From positions 124,001 through 188,000 of the forward strand of contig CBDICR010000005.1 in the NCBI GenBank assembly GCA_965277425.1: a stretch of DNA of 64,000 nucleotides, given 5' to 3'. This stretch comes from Poindextera sp965277425 (lineage in GTDB: Bacteria; Pseudomonadota; Alphaproteobacteria; Caulobacterales; Caulobacteraceae). How positions within the stretch are numbered: position 1 is the stretch's first letter; each line of letters begins with the position of its first letter. A program made the translations under genes and the position numbers. Shown piece after piece: positions 15,800 to 24,051 of this stretch. The notes below the pieces were generated by a model. That model did no database searches and was not told where the DNA came from. It saw only the letters and a program-made list of their open reading frames with translations.

Positions 15800-17033
15800 T
15801 GATCGCCGGGGCCATGCCGCCGGCGGCGCACATGGTGACCAGGCCGCGGCGCAGGTCGCGGCGTTCCAGCTCATCCAGGATGGTGCCGATCAGGATCGAG
15901 CCGGTGGCGCCGATCGGGTGGCCCAGCGCCATGGCCCCGCCGTTCACATTGACCTTGTCGCGGTCGAGCTTGAGGTCGCGGATGAACTTTTCAGCCACCA
16001 CCGAGAAGGCCTCGTTGATCTCGAACAGGTCGATGTCGTCAAGGGTCAGGCCGGCCTTTTCCAGCACCTTGCGGGCGGCCGGAACGGGGGCGTTGAGCAT
16101 CAGGGTCGGGCTGTCGCCCATATTGGCCATGGCCACGACGCGGGCGCGGGCTTTGAGGCCATGCTTCCTGGCGTATTCCGGTGAGGCCATCAGCACCGCC
16201 GCGGCGCCGTCGACAACGCCGGAGGAATTGCCGGCGTGGTGCACATGGGTGAACTTCAGGTCCGGATAGACCTGACGGATCAGCCCGCCGAAGGTGGTGC
16301 CCTTGTCGTCCAGCGCAACCTCGGCCATCGCCTCGAAGGCCGGCTTCAGCTGGCCGAGACCCTCCATCGTGGTCTGCGGACGCGGGAATTCCTCGTGGTC
16401 CAGCGCCAGGCTGCCGTCTTCCTTGTAGACCGCCACCAGGCTCTTGTTGAAATGGCCCCCGCGGATCGCCGCGTCGGCGCGCTGCTGGCTCACCAGGGCC
16501 AACTCGTCCACCGCCTGGCGGGAAATGCCTTCCAGGGTGGCGATGGCGTCGGCGCAGACGCCCTGGTGCGACTGCGGATGCCTGGCGCGCAGGCGAAGAT
16601 TGCCGGAGTCCATCAGCATCGGGCCGGCCGAGCGGTCGGCGCTGGCGGCGCTGCTGGAGGTATAGGACATCATCTCGGTGCCGCCGGAGATGACCAGGTC
16701 TTCCATGCCCGACATGATCATGGCCGCGCCCAGGTTCACCGAGGTGATGCCCGAGCCGCAGTAGCGGTCGAGGGTCACGCCGCTGGCCTTGGTGTCGTAG
16801 CCCGCATCGAGCGCGGCCATGCGGCCGAGGTCGCCGCCCTGCTTGCCGCGCTGGCTCGACGTGCCCCAGATGATGTCATCCACCTCGGCGGTGTTCAGGT
16901 TGTTGCGCTTGGCCATGGCGCCGAGCACCGAGGCGGCGAGTTGCTGCGGATGGATATCGGCCAGCGCGCCTTTACCGACCTTGCCGATGCCACGCGGCGT
17001 GCGGCAGGCGTCGATGATCAGGGCTTCGGACAT
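15783..17033 (-). CDS. Acetyl-CoA acetyltransferase (thiolase)
   Basis: 416 aa thiolase. The nucleophile Cys is in DRYCGSGITSVN (near residue 93), the catalytic His in ALGHPIGATGS and the second Cys in VTMCAAGGMAP. INEAFSVVAE completes the signature. It catalyses reversible thiolysis of 3-ketoacyl-CoA or condensation of two acetyl-CoA. It has its own promoter (17087-17115), a GC-rich leader hairpin and an AAGGAA ribosome-binding site. No hydratase or acyl-CoA dehydrogenase is adjacent, so a beta-oxidation versus biosynthetic role is not decided. Confidence 0.92.
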   Translation of the reverse strand: MSEALIIDACRTPRGIGKVGKGALADIHPQQLAASVLGAMAKRNNLNTAEVDDIIWGTSSQRGKQGGDLGRMAALDAGYDTKASGVTLDRYCGSGITSVNLGAAMIMSGMEDLVISGGTEMMSYTSSSAASADRSAGPMLMDSGNLRLRARHPQSHQGVCADAIATLEGISRQAVDELALVSQQRADAAIRGGHFNKSLVAVYKEDGSLALDHEEFPRPQTTMEGLGQLKPAFEAMAEVALDDKGTTFGGLIRQVYPDLKFTHVHHAGNSSGVVDGAAAVLMASPEYARKHGLKARARVVAMANMGDSPTLMLNAPVPAARKVLEKAGLTLDDIDLFEINEAFSVVAEKFIRDLKLDRDKVNVNGGAMALGHPIGATGSILIGTILDELERRDLRRGLVTMCAAGGMAPAIIIERI

Positions 17034-17051
17034 GGGGGCGTTCCTTTTCGA

Positions 17052-17072
17052 GGCGGCGGACGGTCCGCCGCC
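17052..17072 (-). other. Perfect GC hairpin in the thiolase 5' leader
   Basis: GGCGGCGGA-CGG-TCCGCCGCC, 9-bp stem, lies between the thiolase -10 box and its ribosome-binding site (AAGGAA at about 17042-17048). It also lies downstream of the flavin-binding-fold gene stop, so it may be that gene's terminator, although no T-run follows. Confidence 0.45.
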
Positions 17073-17086
17073 TTCAGGCTCGCGCC

Positions 17087-17115
17087 TCTATAGCGCTGGA
17101 AAAGGGCGTCCGTAA
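17087..17115 (-). promoter_or_regulatory. Sigma-70-type promoter of the thiolase gene
   Basis: On the minus strand TTACGG (17110-17115), a 17-base spacer and TATAGA (17087-17092). Spacing is optimal and the -10 good; the -35 matches moderately. It lies about 55 bases upstream of the thiolase ATG. Confidence 0.5.
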
Positions 17116-17148
17116 CCGTGCCCTAGGGTAAGCCGATCTTGTCTGCGT

Positions 17149-17640
17149 CTATGCCCGCGTCACCGAGGCGACCTTGTCCTTGTATTCGGCCTTCGGGTCC
17201 CGGCCGAGCATCAGCTTCACGCCCGCGAACAGGCTGTGCTCGTTCAGCCAGATCTGGCCGTCGTCGGCGTCGAAACGCAGCAGGGCGAGCTTAGGATCGT
17301 CCTTGCCGCCCTCGAACCAGGCGGCCACGAACCTGTTCCAGAGCCGGTCGATCATCGCCCGGTCATTGTCGAGCGTCAGCTTGCCTTCCAGGGCCGCGAA
17401 CAGATCATGGCCCTTGGAGGCGAACTGGCCGACCGCCTTGTGCGACGGGCCCATGGCCTTGACCAGATCGGTCGCCGTCGAGGTGAAGAACCAGATCGGA
17501 CCGGACTCCTTGTCGCCGTCGAGTTGCGCCGTCATCGGCTGGCTGTGGCCTTCGCCGGCTCCAGTCAGGCCCAGCATCATGGTCATGTCGGACCTGAGCG
17601 CCTTCCAGAACTTGGCTTCGATATCGGCTTGATCGGTCAT
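17149..17640 (-). CDS. Pyridoxamine-5'-phosphate-oxidase-like flavin-binding protein (general stress protein 26 type)
   Basis: 163 aa split-barrel FMN-binding fold. Recognisable parts are TAQLDGDKESGPIWFFTS, KAVGQFASKGHDLFAALEG and DDPKLALLRFDADDGQIW. The family is annotated as general stress protein 26 or PNPOx-like; members bind FMN or related flavins, and a catalytic role is often unproven. Cytoplasmic. It is divergent from the Ada-AlkA gene, which starts 115 bases away, so both might respond to stress, but no operator is evident. Confidence 0.8.
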   Translation of the reverse strand: MTDQADIEAKFWKALRSDMTMMLGLTGAGEGHSQPMTAQLDGDKESGPIWFFTSTATDLVKAMGPSHKAVGQFASKGHDLFAALEGKLTLDNDRAMIDRLWNRFVAAWFEGGKDDPKLALLRFDADDGQIWLNEHSLFAGVKLMLGRDPKAEYKDKVASVTRA

Positions 17641-17755
17641 GGTCTGTCCTTCGCTGAGGCCTAGACAACCGAGCTGGGATCGGCGGGTTCCATGCCCCGG
17701 CGATCGCGTCCGAAAACCGCGAGACTCCCGGACCCGCCAGCGCGATCATGCGGGC

Positions 17756-19231
17756 ATGGATATGGACCCAGACGCCTGCTACCGGGCCTTGGAGACCCGC
17801 GACGCGCGCTTTGACGGCCGGCTGTTCGTCGGCGTCAAGACGACCGGAATCTATTGCCGGCCGATCTGCCCGGCGCGGACCCCGAAGCGAGAAAACGTGC
17901 GTTTCTTCGCCTCGGCCGCCGGCGCGCAGGCGGCGGGCTTTCGGCCCTGCCTGCGCTGCCGGCCGGAGACCTCGCCTGAGTCCGGCGCCTGGCGCGGCTC
18001 GTCGAGCACCGTCTCGCGCGCGCTCAGACTGATCGAGGACGGCGCGCTGGACGCGGCGGGCGTCGAAGGGCTCGCCGCCCGGCTGGGCGTCGGCGAGCGG
18101 CAACTGCGGCGGCTGTTCCAGCGCAAGCTGGGCGCCTCGCCCATCGCCGTCGCCCAGACCCGCCGCATCCATCTGGCCAAGCAATTGATCCACGAGACCA
18201 ACTTGCCGATGACCCAGGTGGCGCTCGCCTCGGGCTTCGGCAGCACCCGGCGGTTCAACGAGACCTTCCAGCGCCTGTTCGCCCGCCCGCCCCTGGCGCT
18301 GCGCCGCTCGCGTGCACCAGCGGACGCGGCCGGCGCCGAGGTCTCGCTATATCTGGCCTATCGCCCGCCCTACGACTGGGACGGCCTGCTGGATTTCCTC
18401 AAGCTGAGAGCCATTCCAGGCGTCGAGCGCGTCGAGGCGGGCGCCTATCTGCGCACCATAGCCCTGGCCGGCGATCAGGGGCTGATCCGGGTCGAGCCCG
18501 CCGACCGCAATCGGCTGAAGGTCACGGTGCGGTTTGCGCGCCTCAGCGCCCTGCCAGCCATCATCGCCCGCGTGCGCCGGGTGTTCGACCTGGCCGCCGA
18601 TCCGCTCGCCGTGGCCGCTCACCTGGGCCAGGATCCGGTGCTGGCGCCGCTGATCGCCGCGCGGCCGGGCCTGCGCGTGCCGGGCGCATGGGACGGGTTC
18701 GAGCTGGCGGTGCGCGCCATCCTCGGCCAGCAGATCACCGTCACTGCCGCCACCGCGCTCGCCGGCAAGATGGTGCGGGCCTATGGCCAGCCCTTGCCGG
18801 CGCCCATCGAAGGCCTGACGCACGCCTTTCCGGCGCCGGACGCCCTGGCGGGCGCGGACATCGCCGCGCTGGGCATGCCGCGCAGCCGGGCCGCGGCGCT
18901 GAGCGCCCTGGCCGCCGCGGTCGCCGCCGACCCGGCGATCTTCGGACCCAGCCGCAGCCTTGAGGCGGCGATCGCCCAACTGAAGCGCCTGACCGGCATC
19001 GGCGAATGGACCGCCCAGTACATAGCCATGCGCGAGCTGCGCGAACCGGACGCCTTCCCCGCCGCCGACATCGGCCTGATGCGCGCCCTGGCCGACGAGA
19101 CCGGCCTGCGCCCCACCCCCGCCGAACTTCTCGCCCGCGCCGAGCACTGGCGCCCCTGGCGCGCCTATGCCGCCCTGCACCTGTGGGCCGGCGACAGCCA
19201 GGCCGAGGCGGAGCGCCGGCGCGCGGCCTAG
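17756..19231 (+). CDS. Ada-AlkA fusion: methyl-phosphotriester sensor and 3-methyladenine DNA glycosylase
   Basis: 491 aa with four parts. Ada N-terminal zinc domain, residues 1-80, with Cys in YCRPICPAR and FRPCLRCRPE; one of these accepts methyl groups from phosphotriesters. AraC-type helix-turn-helix, about 85-185, with LAARLGVGERQLRRLF. AlkA N-terminal domain, about 200-310. HhH-GPD glycosylase, about 320-480, with the hairpin LTGIGEWTAQYIAM and catalytic Asp in FPAADIGL. It would sense alkylated DNA, activate transcription and excise 3-methyladenine. The O6-methylguanine methyltransferase domain is absent. The stop shares CTAG with the convergent gene. Confidence 0.93.
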   Translation: MDMDPDACYRALETRDARFDGRLFVGVKTTGIYCRPICPARTPKRENVRFFASAAGAQAAGFRPCLRCRPETSPESGAWRGSSSTVSRALRLIEDGALDAAGVEGLAARLGVGERQLRRLFQRKLGASPIAVAQTRRIHLAKQLIHETNLPMTQVALASGFGSTRRFNETFQRLFARPPLALRRSRAPADAAGAEVSLYLAYRPPYDWDGLLDFLKLRAIPGVERVEAGAYLRTIALAGDQGLIRVEPADRNRLKVTVRFARLSALPAIIARVRRVFDLAADPLAVAAHLGQDPVLAPLIAARPGLRVPGAWDGFELAVRAILGQQITVTAATALAGKMVRAYGQPLPAPIEGLTHAFPAPDALAGADIAALGMPRSRAAALSALAAAVAADPAIFGPSRSLEAAIAQLKRLTGIGEWTAQYIAMRELREPDAFPAADIGLMRALADETGLRPTPAELLARAEHWRPWRAYAALHLWAGDSQAEAERRRAA

Positions 19232-20334
19232 ACGATTTCGAGAAAGTCGCGGTCCGGCAGCGCCGGGAAGGGCGCGGTGGGCAGGGTCTGGTACCAGTAG
19301 GCGACCGAGGCGATGTCGTCCTGCAGCGGCAGGTAGCGACGGTCCTTGTCCGTGCGCCAGCCCAGGGCCTGCATAGTCACCTTCAGGTCGGTCTCGAAGC
19401 GAACCGGGTCGGGGATGTGCCAGCGATACAGGCCGAATCGCTGCTGCGACCGGTAGAGCCCGTCCGGGCGGATCACCTGCGGCAGGCCGGCGTAAGGGGT
19501 GGTGAACTCGACATAGGCCGCCGCCCGGTCCCGGGCGACGGAGCCGACGTCGAAATTATAGGCGCCGCAGAAATAGTCCTCGGTGCCGGTGCCGCAGATG
19601 GTGGGAAACGCGCCATCCCCGTCCATGAAGAACTTGATCTCGCCCTCGCCCCACCAGCCGGAATTGTTCACCCCCCAGGCCATGTAGGTTCCGACATAGT
19701 GGCCCTGGCCGCGGACGCCGTCGAGGAGAGTGTAGACCTCCTTGTACGGCAGGGGATTGACCCTGCGGAACTGGGCGTGGAAATAGCTGGCGTCCTCGGG
19801 GACCTCGGTCAGGGCGTAGTTGATCTGGTAATAGACATAGATCGCCTCGTCCGAGAGGTTGGTCATGGTCATCCGCGCCCGTTTGCGGAACGGCATTTCC
19901 CAATAGCAGTTGAAGGCGCGGCCCGGATTGACGCAGACCGGCAGCGAGGTGACCTGGGCGAAGCTCTCCCAGCCGCAGGCGAAGAAGTCGCCCGCCGGGC
20001 ACTCGATCGAGGGCTGGGCCTGGTCGTCCCAATAGGCGCGCAGGATGGTGTGGCGCCATTTGCCGCGCGCCAGGGTCATCCAGATCGACTGGATCGCGCC
20101 GGACCCCTCGATGTCGGCCAGGGTGAAGGTCGCGCCGGGCTCGATGATCACATAGGGCGAGACCTTCCAGCCTTGGCCGAGGTCCCGCGCGGCGTTGGCG
20201 GCCGGCCCGTCGGTGGACATTCCGCCCCGGCCCTTTTCGCCGGTGAAGTTCTCCGGGCTGATCGAGCGTGATTTGGCGTGGCTGAGGCGCGACAGGTTGC
20301 CCAGGTGCAGGCCCAGGCCTGAAAACTCCGTCAT
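19228..20334 (-). CDS. DUF2961 / glycoside hydrolase family GH172 protein (candidate D-arabinofuranosidase)
   Basis: 368 aa, the usual single-domain length for DUF2961. Signature stretches are GSGAIQSIWMTLA, DDQAQPSIECPAGDFF, GEGEIKFFMDGD and ICGTGTEDYFCGAYNF; the Glu residues of GEGE and GTEDY are probable catalytic acids. DUF2961 is now family GH172, which includes difructose-anhydride enzymes and exo-D-arabinofuranosidases. No signal peptide is seen. GGAGGAAG precedes the ATG. The D-arabinose-type catabolic operon 6-11 kb away supports a D-arabinoside substrate, as inference. It is the only gene of its kind here. Confidence 0.82.
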   Translation of the reverse strand: MTEFSGLGLHLGNLSRLSHAKSRSISPENFTGEKGRGGMSTDGPAANAARDLGQGWKVSPYVIIEPGATFTLADIEGSGAIQSIWMTLARGKWRHTILRAYWDDQAQPSIECPAGDFFACGWESFAQVTSLPVCVNPGRAFNCYWEMPFRKRARMTMTNLSDEAIYVYYQINYALTEVPEDASYFHAQFRRVNPLPYKEVYTLLDGVRGQGHYVGTYMAWGVNNSGWWGEGEIKFFMDGDGAFPTICGTGTEDYFCGAYNFDVGSVARDRAAAYVEFTTPYAGLPQVIRPDGLYRSQQRFGLYRWHIPDPVRFETDLKVTMQALGWRTDKDRRYLPLQDDIASVAYWYQTLPTAPFPALPDRDFLEIV

Positions 20335-20449
20335 GGTCTTCCTCCATCGAGCGGTCGCGCATCCGCCGGCCTTGACCGGTGTGGCCTGTCCAGGCCCTCA
20401 TGCACAGGACCGTTTCGGCCGGTTCTGACCCAAGTCCTTATGAATCTCC

Positions 20450-21109
20450 ATGCCGCCCGCCGCCATCTTGTTCGACCTCGACGACACCCTGGCGGATCGG
20501 GCCGCGGGCCTGCGCCGCTACGCCCGGGTCTTCGCCGAGGACTTCGGCGCCCGCCTGCGTCCCGGCCTGAGCGAAACCATCCACGAGACCCTGATCAGGG
20601 TCGATGACTTCGGCTCGCTCGCCCAGGCCGAGTCGCTTTGCGCCGCGCTGCCGTGGCGAACGCCCGTTGAGCCCGAGGCCCTGGCCGATCACTGGGCGAG
20701 CCGGTTCGGCGAAGCCGCGGCGCCGTTCGATGACGTGGCGGCGGTTCTTCAGGAACTGAGTCGGCGCAATATCCGGATGGGGCTGGTGACCAACGGCGGC
20801 GCGGCGATGCAGCGCGCGAAGATCGCCGCCCTTGGCCTTGAGCGGTACATGTCGGCCATCGTCATCTCCGCCGAGGCCGGCTTGCGAAAGCCGGACGCAG
20901 CCATCTTCCGGCGCGCCCTGGCCGATCTGGGCTGCGCGGCTGCAGACGCCTGGTTCGTCGGCGACCATCCCGAGCTGGATGTCCGGGGCGCGCACCAGGC
21001 TGGCCTTCAGGCCTTCTGGGTGCGGACCGGCAGGATCGAGGCGAGCGATGACCTGCCGGGTCGAAGGCTGGACCGGCTGGGCGATCTGCTGAAACATCTG
21101 GACGTCTAG
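20450..21109 (+). CDS. HAD-superfamily phosphatase
   Basis: 219 aa. Motif I FDLDDTLAD, motif II LVTNGG, motif III Lys in GLRKPDAAIF and motif IV FVGDHPELDVRGA are all present in order. The cap (about residues 20-85) is a small helical subclass-I cap. These cytosolic Mg2+-dependent enzymes remove phosphate from small metabolites; the substrate cannot be predicted. It is divergent from the GH172 gene and not obviously in an operon. The 190 bases after it hold no recognisable feature. Confidence 0.88.
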   Translation: MPPAAILFDLDDTLADRAAGLRRYARVFAEDFGARLRPGLSETIHETLIRVDDFGSLAQAESLCAALPWRTPVEPEALADHWASRFGEAAAPFDDVAAVLQELSRRNIRMGLVTNGGAAMQRAKIAALGLERYMSAIVISAEAGLRKPDAAIFRRALADLGCAAADAWFVGDHPELDVRGAHQAGLQAFWVRTGRIEASDDLPGRRLDRLGDLLKHLDV

Positions 21110-21299
21110 GCAGGCCTCTTTGGTTGGATCAACGGAAAGCCCGCCGCGTATGCCCTTGTCCGCCTGCAACTGAGGCGGACCGTCGAGGCCGATGTTTTTC
21201 GTGGTTCAGTCTTCAACCGGGCCGGCAAGGCGCGCAACGCTGGCGGCGCGAGCGAATCTTCCGAAACCTTGGTCCGCCCACACAAGCTTGCTTAGCCGG

Positions 21300-22034
21300 T
21301 CAGGCCCGGTTCCAGGCCAAGACCATGGCGCGCAGGTCGGCTTCACGGCCAATGACGTCAATGCCGCCGGGCTCGAGGCCGAGGATGCGCTCGATGATGG
21401 CCTCCTCGGCGCGGATGCGGTTCAGCATCAGGCTCACCCCCGCCTCCATGTCGGTCTCGGCCAGGGTCAGGCCCTCGATGACGATGGGGCGGCGGCCGTT
21501 GCCGAGCCAGAGCAGGGTGTCGGCCGCGGTGCGGGCGTCGCCGACCTCGAACAGGCCCTCCGCCGCGCCCTGCTCGATAACGGCGGCCAGGGCCGGGGCC
21601 ATCACCTTGAACGCCGCCTCGACGATGCGGTGATAGAGCATGGCGTTTTCAGGCCTGAGCAGGGTGGTGAACATCGCCCGCAGCTCGCGCATATGCTCCA
21701 GCTTCCAGTCGCGCCCGAGCGCCAGGAGGGAATTCAGCCTCTGCAGCGCGTCCAGGCCTGGGTCGGCGCTCAGGCGGGTGACAAAGACCAGGCTCTCGCG
21801 GGCGAAACGTTCGGTGATCGCCTCCAGCAGATCCTCCTTGGAGCGGAAATGATGATAGAAGGCGCCCTTGGAGAGGTCGGTCGCGGCGATCACGTCGTTG
21901 ATCGTGGTCTTCTCATAGCCCCGGCTGAGAAAGAGCCGCTGGGCGCAGTCGATCAGCTCCTCGCGGCGAACGGCCGGAGCCTTGATCACTCGGCGCGGTT
22001 TCGGCGCCAGACCGGATTCAGTCCCGATGTTCAA
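21300..22034 (-). CDS. TetR/AcrR-family transcriptional regulator
   Basis: 244 aa. The N-terminal HTH has ELIDCAQRLFLSRGYEKTTINDVIAATDLSKGAFYHHF-type sequence with the TetR hallmark GAFYHHFRSKEDLLEAI at about residues 57-73. The C-terminal ligand domain is not assignable. Start: TTG at 22034, preceded by GGAAGGA at good spacing; a shorter form from GTG at 21989 is possible. It is divergent from the P450 gene and very likely controls both genes through the 19-bp palindrome at 22061-22079. Confidence 0.9.
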   Translation of the reverse strand: MNIGTESGLAPKPRRVIKAPAVRREELIDCAQRLFLSRGYEKTTINDVIAATDLSKGAFYHHFRSKEDLLEAITERFARESLVFVTRLSADPGLDALQRLNSLLALGRDWKLEHMRELRAMFTTLLRPENAMLYHRIVEAAFKVMAPALAAVIEQGAAEGLFEVGDARTAADTLLWLGNGRRPIVIEGLTLAETDMEAGVSLMLNRIRAEEAIIERILGLEPGGIDVIGREADLRAMVLAWNRA

Positions 22035-22057
22035 CGGTTGTCCTTCCCGGCCTTGAG

Positions 22058-22086
22058 TTGCAGACCGACCGTCGGTCTGTTATAAC
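22058..22086 (+). promoter_or_regulatory. P450 promoter with TetR operator filling the spacer
   Basis: TTGCAG (22058-22063), 17-base spacer, TATAAC (22081-22086). The spacer region holds a perfect 19-bp palindrome CAGACCGAC-C-GTCGGTCTG (22061-22079). The -10 is itself part of GTTATAAC (22079-22086), which reads the same on both strands, so it could serve the divergent regulator too. Repressor bound here would exclude RNA polymerase. This is a textbook arrangement for TetR-family autoregulation. Confidence 0.8.
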
Positions 22087-22148
22087 CATCTCACGGAACG
22101 CGGCCGGAAGAAAGCCGCGAAATCGACCGGCGTGGAAAGGCCTTGCCC

Positions 22149-23432
22149 ATGACCCTGTCTCCTGCGCTCCGGGCCGCGCGATACCGCCTGGACAGCCCGC
22201 TCAAGATCGACATCCAGAGCGCGGCCTTCAAACGCGATCCGTTCCCGACCTTGGCGGCCATGCACGCGGCGGGGCCGGTTATTCCGGTGAAGCTTCCTCT
22301 CCTCGGCCGCGCCTGGGCGACGACGACCCATGAGGCGACCCTGGCCATGGTCAAGGACAACGGCCTTTTCGTGCAGGAGGGTCGCCACGCCGGCAAGACG
22401 GGCGCGGTGGGCGGCATGCAGTGGTGGATGCCGAGATCGTTGCGTCCCTTGACCAACTCCATGCTTTTGAAGGACGAGCCCGATCATCGCCGCCTGCGCC
22501 ACCTGGTCGATCGCGCCTTCGCCCGGCGCGACGTGCTGGCCATGCGCGGCCCGATCGAACAGATCGCCGACCGGCTTTTGGACGACCTGGCGGGCCGTGA
22601 GACGGTCGATCTGGCCAACGACTATGCCCGCCGTCTGCCGATCGCGGTGATCTGCGACCTCTTGGGCGTGCCCGACGAGGATCGCGACGCCTTTTCAGGC
22701 TGGACGCGCAAGGCGCTGACGATGAAGACCGCGCTCGGCCTTTTCCGCGCCATGGGCTCGCTCGACAAGATGATCGCCTATGTGCGGGACCTGATCGCCC
22801 AGAGCCGCATCGCGCCGCGGCCCGGCCTGATCGGCGATCTGGTGCGCGACGAGGAGGACGGCGACAAGCTCGACGAGAACGAACTGCTGTCGATGGTGGC
22901 GCTTTTGCTGGTGGCCGGGTTCGAGACCACCACCCACCTGATCGGCGACAGCATCGTGGCGCTGGAGCAGAACCCCGAGCAGAAGGCTTATCTGCTGGCC
23001 GATCCGGCGGCGCGCATAGAGCGGGCGGTGGAGGAACTGGCGCGATATTCGAGCCCGGTCCAGAGCACCAAGCCGCGCTATGTCGCCCGCGACACGGAGT
23101 TCTTCGGCCAGAGCCTGCATCGCGGCGACCTGATCATCGCCTACCTCGCCGCGGCGAACGCCGATCCGGCGCAATTCGGCTGGCCCGAGACGTTGGCTTT
23201 GGACCGGTTTCCCAACCCGCATCTGGTGTTCAGTTCCGGCATCCATTTCTGCCTGGGCATGCAGCTGGCGCGGGTCGAGGCACAGAGCGCCCTTCGCCGG
23301 CTCTATGCGCGCCATCCCGATCTGCGCATCCCGCCGCCGGACCAGGTGGCGTGGATCGAGCAGTTCGGCCTGCGCGGCGTACAATCCCTGCCGGCGCGTC
23401 TCGATCCGTCGCCGGCGCGGCTGGCGGCCTAG
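22149..23432 (+). CDS. Cytochrome P450 monooxygenase
   Basis: 427 aa soluble bacterial P450. Oxygen-binding I-helix LLVAGFETTTHLIGD (about residues 255-270), K-helix ExxR as EELAR, and the haem loop FSSGIHFCLGMQLARVE with the Cys ligand near residue 370. It hydroxylates or demethylates a hydrophobic substrate using electrons from a ferredoxin system not encoded nearby. ATG at 22149 is preferred over TTG six bases earlier. It is controlled by the TetR operator upstream. The SRPBCC gene converges on it. Confidence 0.95.
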   Translation: MTLSPALRAARYRLDSPLKIDIQSAAFKRDPFPTLAAMHAAGPVIPVKLPLLGRAWATTTHEATLAMVKDNGLFVQEGRHAGKTGAVGGMQWWMPRSLRPLTNSMLLKDEPDHRRLRHLVDRAFARRDVLAMRGPIEQIADRLLDDLAGRETVDLANDYARRLPIAVICDLLGVPDEDRDAFSGWTRKALTMKTALGLFRAMGSLDKMIAYVRDLIAQSRIAPRPGLIGDLVRDEEDGDKLDENELLSMVALLLVAGFETTTHLIGDSIVALEQNPEQKAYLLADPAARIERAVEELARYSSPVQSTKPRYVARDTEFFGQSLHRGDLIIAYLAAANADPAQFGWPETLALDRFPNPHLVFSSGIHFCLGMQLARVEAQSALRRLYARHPDLRIPPPDQVAWIEQFGLRGVQSLPARLDPSPARLAA

Positions 23433-23484
23433 GGCCGTCTCGACCATGCCGGACCACGTCCAGGGCGGCGCCGAGGCTCGCGGT

Positions 23485-23898
23485 TCAGACGAGCCCCAGC
23501 GCGCGCTTCATCGCCTTGAGGTTGCCGCCGCAGAACCGGCCCATCTGGTCCTTGGTCTCGTCGAGCTTCGACTCGTCCTTGGGATCGAACTTGACGACCA
23601 GCTCGATCCGCGAGGCGTCCGCGCCGGCCGGCTTGACGGAAACCGTTGAAAAGTAAGACTTCATGTCCGGCCGATCGAGCGTGTAGGTGTAGAAGTGCTC
23701 GCCCTCGTCGGCGAGCAGCTCGCGCACCGTACGGCCGCCCGGCATGCTCAGCGTGCGCACCTTGCCGTCGGCGGTCTGCTCGGTGGATTCGGCCTCGACT
23801 GCGGTCGCCCATTTGCGGATGCCGGAAAAGTCCCCGATCACCTTCCAGACGGCCTCGGCGCTCAGCGGCACGTCCGCGCCCACGGTCACTTCATGCAT
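23485..23898 (-). CDS. SRPBCC (START-like) family protein
   Basis: 137 aa. It has the polyketide-cyclase/START-like fold pattern: VPLSAEAVWKVIGDFSGIRKWA at the N-terminus, a central SMPGGRTVRELL strand region and a C-terminal helix FCGGNLKAMKRAL. Such proteins bind hydrophobic ligands in a deep pocket; enzymatic activity is uncertain. A strong GGGAGGA precedes the ATG. It lies between the P450 and GST genes, which suggests but does not prove shared handling of hydrophobic compounds. Confidence 0.8.
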   Translation of the reverse strand: MHEVTVGADVPLSAEAVWKVIGDFSGIRKWATAVEAESTEQTADGKVRTLSMPGGRTVRELLADEGEHFYTYTLDRPDMKSYFSTVSVKPAGADASRIELVVKFDPKDESKLDETKDQMGRFCGGNLKAMKRALGLV

Positions 23899-24051
23899 GG
23901 CGATAGTCCTCCCGCGCCTAGATCAGCACAGAGCCGCGCTTGGCGAAAGTCGACTTTGCGTTGGAGGAACCAGAGTCATAGTCTCGGGCGGCCTATAGGC
24001 TGCGACCGCGCCTGACCGACCGGCCGCCAAATCAGATCTTGGGAGAGCGCG

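Noticed and set aside
15783..17033. Polyhydroxybutyrate phaA locus
   Set aside because: The thiolase would fit phaA, but no phaB, phaC or phaR is nearby.
18347..19180. Minus-strand frame opposite the Ada-AlkA gene
   Set aside because: Antisense shadow; the glycosylase HhH-GPD motif and catalytic Asp on the plus strand leave no doubt.
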